NCBI GenBank assembly: GCA_001599815.1
Contig: BCIA01000003.1
Location: forward strand, 744,001-808,000
Direction: 5' to 3'
Origin: Furcasterigmium furcatum
Taxonomy: Eukaryota; Ascomycota; Sordariomycetes; Glomerellales; Plectosphaerellaceae
Length of the DNA: 64,000 bases
Part shown: piece after piece, positions 54,750 to 64,000 of the stretch
Numbering within the stretch: the first letter of the stretch is position 1
How the letters are laid out: each line of letters starts with the position of its first letter
Notes under the pieces: generated by a model
Databases searched by the model: none
Told to the model about the DNA's origin: nothing
What the model saw: only the letters and a program-made list of their open reading frames with translations
Position numbers and translations under genes: made by a program

Positions 54750-56085
54750 ATGTCGTGGACATACAACGCACCGGAGGGGGCACCCACGGAAGGGCCGATG
54801 ATCACCGGCCTTGCCCTGTCTTTTACAGCGTTGTCCCTGATTGTTGTTGTTCTCCGACTCTACGTCCGCTGCTTCATGATCAAGGCCGCCGGTGCGGATG
54901 ATTGGGTTATTTGCGTTGCCTGGGTAAGATCAGAGACCACTTGTCTACGTCTGTCGTGTGAAGAAGCACACAAAACATGCTAACATTGTTTAGATCGGCT
55001 GCTGCGGATTCGCGGTGGTGACATCTCTGCGTGAGTAGTACCAAACCAGGCGCTGATACGGCCGAGCTAACGCCCGACAACAGAGACGAGATGGGGTCTA
55101 GGCCTCCTGCGTCTGGACGATTTGCCCGACGAGAACATCTACGATTTCGGGCTCCTGCAGTACATGGGAGCACCATTCTACATCACGAGCATCTTCGCTT
55201 TCAAGCTCAGCTTGCTCCTATCGTACCTACGCATCATCAACACCAAGGTGTACCAATGGGTTACAATTTCGGTCATCGTCTTCTGCACCATGTTCCATAT
55301 CAGCTTTTTGTTGGTACAGATCAACCTCTGCACACCAGTACGGGCCAACTCCGCACAAGCACTGGGAGCTAGGGAGCTGACTTACCACAGGTTGCGTTGC
55401 AATGGGATCAGTCCCTGGATGGGACTTGCGTCAAGGGAGTTCCGTTCTATCTCAGCATGGCCTCGCTGACCATCTTCTTCGATGTCGTGGTGTACGTCCC
55501 AAGACTGAATCTCTTATCTTACCCTACTCTTGTCGAGACCCTTCTGACACTCAGTTTAACAGCATGCTCCTCCCATTCCCCGCCCTCGTCAAAGTTCAGA
55601 TCCAGAAGCGCAAGAAATTCGTCCTTCTCGGCCTCCTCGCCCTCGGTGTCTTCATCACGGTAATCCAGATCTTCCGCATCCAGACCGTCGTTCGCCTGGC
55701 CAACTACCTCGACTCGGCTCCCCTCATCATGTGGTCCGCGATCGAGAACAACCTCGGCGTGATCGTCGCGTGCGTCCCGACTCTCGCGCCCCTCGTCAGA
55801 TACTTCTCCGAGAAGTCCAGCAGCCGCGGCACCGGTACGGGAGGCGGGACTGGCGGGAGCGGGCTCCGCGGGACATTGGGAAGCAAGAATACCGGCGGTG
55901 GGAATGGAGGGAGCTTTGCGCTTCAGAGCTGGAGAGGGAGGAACAGCGGCCTGATGCCGCTCGGAAGCGGAGTGGACCACGAGTTTGGGAAGGGTGACAG
56001 CGATTCGGGGAGTACGGAGATGATCTTGGAGCATGGGATTATGAAAAAGACGGATGTAGTCGTAACGAGTGATCCGGCCAAGTAG
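54750..56085 (+). CDS. Pth11-like seven-helix receptor
   Basis: Five exons (54750-54923, 54994-55030, 55084-55337, 55391-55491, 55563-56085) encode 362 residues. The fungal rhodopsin-like/Pth11 domain is recognised from its first helix followed by RLYVRCFMIKAAGADDW, then WGLG, a tyrosine-rich third helix, KLSLLLSYLRI, the extracellular cysteine pair, and QTVVRLANYLDSAPLIMWSAIENN before the last helix. Seven helices are expected, with no CFEM domain at the N-terminus. The cytosolic tail is Gly/Ser rich. Pth11-type proteins are candidate receptors for plant or surface cues; the ligand is unknown. It could sense the same host compound the cluster degrades, but that is speculation. Confidence 0.88.
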
Positions 56086-56295
56086 CAGGCCTAGCCAATG
56101 GGTAGCCCGATTGGGTTTGTAGACGAACATGCCCTTGAGGCTTCTCAGGGGTAAGCGCTAATACTATGTGCAACAAAAGTTCCTGTCCAGTCGTTATCCC
56201 CTACCGTGGGTTCTAACAACCGACTTCCACGCGACCACTTCTCCAAAGAAAAACTTATAAACAGTCGAATTGTCATTATCCCAAAGCAAACATGC

Positions 56296-57988
56296 TTATT
56301 CAACGTACCGCCACCTTTTTGGCAGGTTGTTTGTCGCTTCGTGTACGTCCATTTTCCTGTTGAGTCGCCTGACATACCATTTGCAAATCAGGCAGCCGGC
56401 TATACCCATAATGCAGCCTGCAATAATCAAAATGCCACCATTTTGATAGCGAGGTTCTTGGGAGCGAAGCTTGGCTGGTCAACAGGAGTCTGAGATGCTG
56501 AGGGTGAGAGACTTACGAAGAAGTATGGTGTGAACCAGTGAGAGACTGATGCGATGCAGTTGGTAATGGCAACCAGAGCACCACGCTTTGTGCGAGGGCG
56601 AGCGACGTTGGTGGTTTCCCAGGGAATATGGATCTGGTCCCATTAGCGTGGACTTTTATCAAAGCTGAGGCACTTGGCACATACATTCAGGCCAACAAAG
56701 GGTCCGGCGCACAAAAGGAACATGCCGAAGTATCGTGCACCCGGGTTCAGGGTGGAGATCATGATGACGACGCCGACGATGCATGCAACTGTGCTGGCAA
56801 CGATATGCCAGCAGTGCTCCATGTATCTTCCTGACGACCAGGAGATTGCACAGGTGGCGATGTAGGCGAAGATGTACGGTGGAGCTTGGATAAGATAGGT
56901 CATGAGGTTCGAGTATCCCAGAGTTTTCACAATCTGGATTTGTCAGACATTTTGAAAAGTTGCGATATCATGTATGCGGACTTACCGATGGGAAGAAATC
57001 TTTGAATGAGAGGGCAACAATGAGACCAAAGTGAAGCACTGTGTAGATCCAGGTGAATGGGTCTTTGCATGCCAGCTTGACACCTTCCCAGGCACCACCT
57101 TCGTCATCCTCAGACCGACCGCCTGCTGAGACGATCATTCGATATTGAGCCATCTCTGACATCTCGGGGGTCATGAAGTATGTGCCGGTGTTATGAGAGA
57201 AGTTGGGGATGCACCAAAACCCCATGGCAGCGACGAATAGCCCAACGACACCTGTAAAAGTCAGAGTCAGCCGTATATCCTCATGTTGAGAAACAGGGCT
57301 ACTCACCCTCAATTATGACGAACCACTGCCATGCACGCATACCACCAACACCGTTCATATTCTCCAAGATGCCGGCGGCGAGCAGTCCGGAGAAGATGTT
57401 GGAAGCGATATTACCCGCATGCCAGATGGCCATTCTCAAAGGCGCCTCCTCTTTAGTGTACCATGAGGAAGTCATCAAGCTGACCATGGGAAGGAAAGGG
57501 CCCTCAGCCACGCCGACCATGAAGCGGCATACCAAGAACGACCATCCGGTAGTCATGGCAGCCATACAGGCTGTGACAACAGACCATCCAATGACATAGG
57601 CTGGCATTTGCCATCGCGGCAGGCCCTTGGCGAGGTATACAGTGGCGGGAAGCTGAGTGATGATGTAGCCAACATAGAAAAGCGAAATTCCGGCAGACCA
57701 CATAGTGTCAGACATGTGTAGGTCATCCTGCATACCTGCCAGCCGAGCATTTGCCACGTTGATGCGGTCGAGGTAGCCCATCAGCAACATGAGCGTGACA
57801 ACCGGCAAGAAGACCCAATCCAGTTTGCGTTTGAGCCTTGCTTCGATTTGCTGACGTTCCTCGAGGCTTTTGTTGACCAAGAGGGGAAAGAGATGGAGAT
57901 ACTCTTCCACTACCGCCTCCGTTTCGATTTGGGCAGCATCCGGCTTCTCCGCAGAGCTGGCATGGGATGCTGTGCGTTGTAGGGCCAT
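56296..57988 (-). CDS. MFS anion:cation symporter (Dal5/allantoate type)
   Basis: Five exons on the minus strand (57988-57307, 57251-56986, 56933-56685, 56633-56517, 56469-56296) encode 495 residues. The pattern is that of the ACS family: KRKLDWVFLPVVTLMLLMGYLDRINVANAR, a central loop with CKDPFTWIYT, and NTKR-like (ARPRTKRG) before helix ten, ending RWRYVE. Members import anionic organic solutes such as allantoate, nicotinate or carboxylates. The last acceptor (AAG, 56470-56472) is unusual but is the only one that keeps the frame and restores the usual YFFxRxQxPRY segment. A degenerate palindrome lies about 290 bases upstream. Confidence 0.87.
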
Positions 57989-58975
57989 TGTTGCTCCGTG
58001 TGCTTGTCGATAAGCTATTTAGTCTGTTTTCTGGTGGAGGAAGCTGATCAAGGAGATTGCATATCCATCATTCTTGCTGCAAGGAAAGACTGTTTTATAA
58101 GTAAACAAGAAGTCTCGGGACCGCCCAGACTGTGGAAGAAGCCACCAAAACTCAAGGGGATGGATCTTTTCGGGACATGAACCCCGCATTCCCCGCGATC
58201 GCCCCAGACTGTATGGCCATGGAGTTATCTAGCGTGGAGAGACAAGCATCAAAATTCGGGGACGCCGGCGTTTCGGTGCTTCGGCGCCTCCAGTGTGATT
58301 CCCCGCCCTGCTCGGCGATGTAGGTGTAGTCATAACGCCGATGCCAACCCGGGACTGTGGACTTTGTTCCTGAGGAGATCCCCGAGTATTCATAGCGATC
58401 AATTGGTGCCCAACTTGCACGGACATATCGTGGGGGTAGTTCGAGGTGTGAAGCGTCACCCCTCTGATTTCAAAATCAGCAGTTTCAACTAGCATTAGCA
58501 ACCATGTACGAAAACCTTAGCCTTAGGTTGGAGAAGCCACCAGAAAAGATGCTGGACCACGCCTTAACGCTTGCTAATAAGGTCAAATCTAAAGCAAAGA
58601 TGGGTGTTTACGGGCTGCTGAGGGGAGAAGTGTAGGGTGAGGCGCGCTGGGGGTGTTTTAGTAAATTAGTTACGTTCACTTTCGCCTCAAATACCGTCAG
58701 GCAAGAGTGAAGCTATAGAAGTATATTCACTCCGCTTTTACCCAAGAAATACAAGAGACGTTCACTGTCGTCCATGTAAAGATGTTTACCCTGTGATGGC
58801 AAGTCTGATATTGGAGGTCTACTCTACCAGAAGTACGCGATGGTGTTATCACTTCACCCCCGTTGGTCGCTGTTTCTCGAGGGTGCTAATGTGGTATGTC
58901 TTGACATGGAAACTTCCTCGAACATGCTTACGGTGGCTCCGATCAGCAATTCAAGCTCAATATATTACTGTGCAT
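57989..58975. other. Gene-free spacer
   Basis: Spacer of 987 bases. TCGGCGCCTC, an eight-of-ten palindrome match, lies at 58281-58290. 58500-58790 is of different, more AT-rich character. No gene or transposon recognised. Confidence 0.45.
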
Positions 58976-61969
58976 TTACACAGTCATGCAAGCATCCGTG
59001 CGGGCATGGTCTGGCCCTTTGCTCATGTCGTCACCCGATAGCGACATGTCTTCAGCTAACAAGGCCCCCATCCAGTCATCATTTTGACCGTCTCCCAACA
59101 TGAACTCGTGTATGTTTCTGAAGTCATTCGTCACACCCTCCGCGTCATCGCAGACATATACTTGGTCTAGGACAGTTCTTCCGCTGTCCATGATCTCCTC
59201 TCGCCAAATTTCCGACGAAGGATCGGATGGTATTGGTGAGGGTATCTCTCCAATCGCTTCGTTCAAACGGGAGCCAGGAGAGCTTGTTTGCTGTAATGGA
59301 ATACTGTCGAATTTCCCATTCAAGTCGGCGGGGCGCAGGGAGGCCGCATTGGCCCGGCAGCTTTCGACATGGCTCACTGGCTCGTCCCCGCTTGTCAGAG
59401 ATGGTGACGTCTGCGCCATGCGAAACTGTTGGTGTAGACTAGACTGGCGTCCAGTAAACAAGAAAGGCCTATCTGTTTCGGGTAACGGCCCGCCCCATGA
59501 GATTGCACTGTCCAATGCGTCAATGAGACGGGCGTAAAGCTTCGGCCTGGTGTTCAACAATTCGCGCCAGTTGCTCATCCGAAGACTCCCTTCATCAGGC
59601 CGAAGCACGTATTCTTGACGATCCGTAGGGAATGGTTCCTCTCGAATGTCTTCAAATTCCTGGAAAAGACTCGTATTGACAGCTTGGACTGTTCGCAGTA
59701 TGTAGTCGAGTTCATGCCGAAAGCGAGCCCGCAAGCCATCTATGACCTTTCGGACCCAATCTGGGTACTGCAAACGTTGTACCCTGACAGCTCTCAGGTC
59801 GGACGATAGTGAACCTGCGTTAGGTGAGGCTGATCCCTCATGCAGATGGGCATTCGTGTTCAGGAGATGTAAGAGGATTGGAAGTGCTGTGCAGAAAATC
59901 CTGTTCGCGCGCAAGTTAGCTTCATAGTCTACGTCGTATTTCGAAGTCTGCAAGGTCTGCTTACATGTTGTTAGGAAATTTGGGCAGATGCTGACGTTGC
60001 AAACAGTCCGAGAGTCGATTTGTCATGTCAAGGATGCAACTAGAAAGGTCCTCTTTCTGGTCGTGGAAGGAAGAATGCTCCTGCATCCTGTAGGTTGAAG
60101 ATACTGGGGGAGGGTTTGTCGTGAGCCGTATCATCTCGCAATGACAGAGCGCCAACATGGCAGAACTGAGGCGATTGGTCAGCGTTTCGCATTCACCTCA
60201 AGATTCTGTGGCAGTCCTAGTTCAATCAATACTTACTCATAATGGAGGTACATCATGCTCAATATCAGCTCCACAGGCTGACCATGTGAAACGCCATCTT
60301 CTCTTCCATCGTCGGGACTGACTCGTGAGCCCAGCGCAGAATCCCGTCCGGAGACTGGGAAGAGCGAAGACACGCGAATGTACCATGTTCTCAGGTCTTT
60401 CTTGCAGTCGCGAAACTCATGTTCGTCTCCTCTCAGCACTGGCACTTTTCTGCAAGCGGTGGTGCCACTTTGAGGGTACACCAGAGCCAGAACCCTTCCT
60501 AAGATGGTGCTCAGATCAGACATTTGTTCATGGGCTTCGATGAACTGCTGTTTTGCTTCAACGCCATAGACTCGAGATCGTCCGATCTCATACGACAAGT
60601 CGGCTCGAGAGACCGCTGGGTGATCGCTTTCTATATCAGCCAGACTTGAGGAAATCATGAGTGATCGACGAGTGTATAAGCTGTGAATACGGTCGCTGAG
60701 GATGCAACATCCCCATGCTCGCCGGAGATTGCTCTGGGTGAAGCGCTTCTTGGGGAATGTCGAGAGCTTGGCCTCCGAGAGAGCATCCTGGGCATGGTGA
60801 ATTGCCCGACCAAGCCATTGCGTGCCCTGCCTACTAACCCTTTGCGGAGTCCAATATGCGAGCAGCAGAGAGACTTGGGCAAGGATTAGCGGTGAAGATT
60901 CGGTCTCTTGATCGTAGAGGAGCTGTATGAGTAAATCATCAGCAGATGCGATGAGACCAGAGCCTGGAGCCCTGAACTCACCTTGGTCTTGCGACGAAAC
61001 TTTTCTCCTGCCTCGCGGGCGGTGGTGGAGTTCATGTTTCGGATGACATGATCATCAACGTACTGCAAGGCGGAATGAGTGATGAGCCTTTCTTTTAACG
61101 GGTTGCAGGACTCACGTTGCATGCTACGAACAGCATGGCTGAAATTAAGACAACAGGGACTCGGCTGGCCTTGCCAACAGTGATTGGTGAATCATAAGCC
61201 GACCAGAACTCAGCTTCATTAAGAACAGGCAAGATTGGATGAGCATATCGGAAGAAACCTCTGAGCAACTCGTCCAAACAGCTACTTTCTGGGACTTGGA
61301 AACACCCCTGTGACTCCAGGTGATTAATATCATCGGGATGCAAAGAGCTAAGATTGCTGATGCAGAGGAATGGATAGTATGCAAATGTGACATCTGACCG
61401 AGCTTGAGTGTGGTCATGACTTGGAAGTTGACGAGGTCTCGTCTCTGCCAACTTCGGCGTGCCATAGTACTCCTCGGTTACGGCGGTGGCGGAGTCTTCG
61501 TCGTCCTTAGCAGGTGACTGAGACTTGGTCACTGTCTCTGTCTCTGCATGGGCGGAATTTTCGACGTGATTTCTAAGTATTATGTCAGGCATGTTAGGAC
61601 TTATGATGCAAGGATCCTCTGAAAGGGCATCGATGGGTAGCTCGTACTTGTAGCGCTGGCGGCGACGCGAGCTGACAACGCATCGCTTATTATCAAGCAC
61701 ACAGTTCGTGCATGCGTTAGGCACAAAGGCTACATTACATCGGACCTTGCGTGCCCGGCACGACAAGCAAGCCCTGTAGTTCAGCGGAAAGACAGCCAAC
61801 TTGTTAGCCGAGACAAGATGGTAGCCCCAGAGGGACATATGCTGAGGGCCCTCTATGCTCCTGCACCATGTACTACTTACTTGGGCGATCTCTTTCGAGT
61901 CTCTTGCCGCCTCGGCTTCGGCTTCGGCATCGGCATGGCATTCTGGTGCTCCTGGTTTGTGGTCGGCAT
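58976..61969 (-). CDS. Large Zn2Cys6 transcription factor
   Basis: Six exons on the minus strand (61969-61881, 61773-61116, 61062-60982, 60922-60237, 60165-59965, 59900-58976) encode 879 residues. After a basic leader the zinc cluster reads CLSCRARKVRC then CTNC and the final cysteine of VLDNKRC. The leader ends at the first intron, which is long (107 bases) for this region. A Fungal_trans domain occupies about residues 175-450, with FFRYAHPILPVLNEAEFW and RRAWGCCILSDRIHSLYTRR as marks. The pattern resembles cutinase-regulator and xylanolytic-type factors. The C-terminal 250 residues are Ser/Pro and acid rich, a likely activation region. Confidence 0.86.
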
Positions 61970-62773
61970 TCTTGGACCTCGGCTGAGTTCAAAAGGCTGT
62001 GAGAAGGCGCAGTTGCTTTCGTGAGGAATCCGTAGTGTGACTCGAATGGCATCCAGTACTATAAAGAGAGCCAATCTATGGTAATTTAGACAGTCACTGA
62101 AACATTTTCAGCAGGTTGACGGTAACCAAAAAGTAACCCTCATGTTTCCCCATATTTCCCCCATATTTCCCCAGATAAATGAGGCTACCTAGTGGAGGGA
62201 GGGAGGGCCTTCCCCATGATCCTGTGATGCCATCGTCGTGGCTCCACGGCGAAACGCCGTCCAGTTAACCCCACGGGGTTTTCGGATTGCAGGCGATCCG
62301 GCGAAAGCCCGAGCCGCGGGAAGCGTCTTGTATAGTATTCCATGGTCACATGCTATGCCAAGAGATGGGCCAAGTGGGCGTTTCCGCAGATTAGCGCCCT
62401 CATCGTCTGGCGACAAGTCTTACCATTGCTCGGTGTGCTGCTATCAATTCCTGACAAGTCGCTTAGTCAAGCCTGTTTTGAGGAGGTCGGTTGAGGATAA
62501 TGACATGCACAATGGTTCCGCAATCGAAAGGTACTTGGAACACATACTCGGGCTGTGTCGCGTTAGATGTGAGCACGCAGCATTGGTCTCAGGAGGGTCC
62601 CGTTGGCTAAAAAGGCTAGGCTTTCACTGCCTGGTGCCAAACCTTTCCGGGATAACCCATCAAGCCAGTCGGCATTTCGGTCTTTCGTGGGCGAATCGCC
62701 GGGACCACCTGTTCAAATTCGGAGCTCTCCCCGCCGTGACTCTTGCCGACCGACACACGGAGGCCCATCGAAA
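61970..62773. other. Gene-free spacer between two regulators
   Basis: Spacer of 804 bases between divergent regulators. The word CCCCATATTTCCCC and close variants are repeated around 62145-62175. No gene recognised. Confidence 0.45.
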
Positions 62774-64000
62774 ATGCTCGCGTGTACACTCTGTCACAAT
62801 CGGAAGGTCAGTGCGCATATCCAAAGAGCTCGGTCTGGATGATCAAGCCTTGTTGGGTCCATTCTCCGGTTCTAGCAGACTTGGTCCCAAGACGGGCTAA
62901 CTCTGTACAGGTCCGCTGTGAAGTGGACGTCGATTCCAACACTTGCATAACATGCAAGGCTGCGGGAGTCGAGTGCATGTGGGCATCCCAGGTCATACTT
63001 CGTCCGGCGTAGGCTGACCTGACCCTCCAGTCCACGCACCAGAAAGCGTCGTCGTGTGGGAGCTGCTCCCACTGACCAATTGCCCGACCACAATGGAAGC
63101 CACAATCAGCACAGTCAAGGCGTCTGGCAGTCGTCTAGGGCAGGCATGGTAGTGCCGACGGAGCATGCCTCATATCAGACCCCATCTACGGTGAGTCCCG
63201 CATGATTTTGCAATCTCGAGCATGACCTACCTCAGCCACAACATGGGTCGCAAAGCAGCATGCCCTTCGTCAGATGTCCTCTCGCCTTGCGTGAAGACTT
63301 CACGTCTGCTTGGCCTTCTAATGCGGCATGACAACTCCATCATCTTTGATGTAGCATGTCTGACGCACAATTGTTGGTCTGACCTATGTGAACCTGACAC
63401 ATAGCGTCACACTGGTCCTATTTGTTCCCGCTCACAAAACTTTCCCAAATGATGAACCAATACTGACATGCAACCGCAAGGATCAAGCGACCACCTACAT
63501 AGGCAGAGGCCACTACGTCGCAGACGACGATGAGATAGATGAGGCGAGTGCTCGTGCATTCGAACCGGCAAAGGTAGGCCCTCATGCAAGCACTCAAAAG
63601 GAAACCATGGTTCTATGGAAAGCTTTCGACATACCTCCGCACGCAGCGCGTCAAAGCCTACTCAGTGCTTTTCTGGACTATTGCAACATATGGACGCCTG
63701 TTCTTGAACCAAAAGATGTTCAAGAGCTTTCGTGTTTCGACCAAGAGAAGACTTCAATGCTCCTGGCACAATCGTTATGGCTGGCCGGCAGTCGAGTCAC
63801 GAATGCCCCTTCCGTGGTCGCTTTTGCATCATCGGACGACTTCTATCACAGGGCCAAAGCAGTTTTCTGGTCTGGGCTAGAGACGGATGGGCTGTCTGCC
63901 ATCAAAGCCTCACTGATGCTTCAATGGTACAACCCGCAGGCCCCTGAGCATATTTCATTCGACAATAGTGGTTTCTGGCTCAAGCTTGGGGTTGGAATCG
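62774..64000 (+). CDS. Zn2Cys6 factor with Fungal_trans, cut by window end
   Basis: Partial gene. Predicted exons are 62774-62806, 62911-62978, 63031-63190 and 63481 to the window end. The zinc cluster is split by the first intron: CTLCHNRK then VRCEVDVDSNTCITCKAAGVEC. A basic PRTRKRRR follows. The last exon starts DQATTYIGRGHYVADDDEIDEAS and leads into a Fungal_trans domain (ILEPKD, then SLWLAGSR). The gap 63191-63480 is long for an intron here; an extra small exon may lie within it, for example near 63233. The third exon's acceptor and the donor at 62979 are my best in-frame choice. Function and target unknown. Confidence 0.75.

Noticed and set aside
58440..58500. tRNA-like stretch with CTGAT..ATCAG stem
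   Set aside because: No proper T-arm or acceptor stem and the loop size is wrong, so it is not a tRNA gene.

Overview
The window looks like genomic DNA of a filamentous ascomycete (Pezizomycotina, probably a Sordariomycete). Genes are broken by short introns of about 45-110 bases with GT..AG borders and CTGAC-like branch sites. There are five Zn2Cys6 regulators, five major facilitator transporters, a Pth11-type receptor and one intact Fot1/pogo transposon. Genus cannot be fixed from sequence alone. I rebuilt the multi-exon genes by hand from reading frame and splice signals; exon borders are predictions.

Layout. 1-2140 is a gene-poor left flank with a sharp AT-rich patch. 2141-13998 holds a short-chain dehydrogenase, a GFA-type zinc protein, a divergent thioesterase/acyl-CoA ligase pair, a Baeyer-Villiger-type monooxygenase, the transposon and an Old Yellow Enzyme relative. 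14106-23578 is a sugar block: GH78 alpha-L-rhamnosidase, sugar transporter, Zn2Cys6 factor and GH3 beta-glucosidase. 24040-34884 and on to 35375 carries a zinc alcohol dehydrogenase, a regulator divergent from a RidA protein, a transporter, a peroxisomal crotonase, a DUF3237 protein and a lactonase of the metallo-beta-lactamase fold. 35998-46920 has a transporter divergent from a regulator, a second SDR, an unknown gene divergent from a GDXG-type alpha/beta hydrolase, and another transporter. 48164-64000 has a second GH78 enzyme, a secreted FAD oxidase, a Pth11-like receptor, an anion transporter, a large regulator and a regulator cut by the window end.

No polyketide, peptide or terpene synthase core is present, so this reads as a catabolic rather than a biosynthetic cluster. 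Two rhamnosidases and a beta-glucosidase, all without signal peptides, with sugar transporters, suggest import and cytosolic cleavage of plant rhamnosyl-glucosides. Dehydrogenases, an OYE relative, a BVMO, two lactone/ester hydrolase candidates, a peroxisomal acyl-CoA ligase (C-terminal AKL), a peroxisomal crotonase (C-terminal SKL) and a thioesterase together make a plausible route for opening a cyclic ketone and feeding it to beta-oxidation. It resembles bacterial degradation of monocyclic monoterpene ketones.

The strongest hidden signal is a 10-base palindromic motif, TCGG(CA/TG/CG)CCGA. It occurs exactly eight times and nearly so at least twice more, always in promoter regions and almost only next to the ring-opening and CoA genes, one regulator and one transporter. 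It defines a candidate regulon that skips the interleaved sugar genes.
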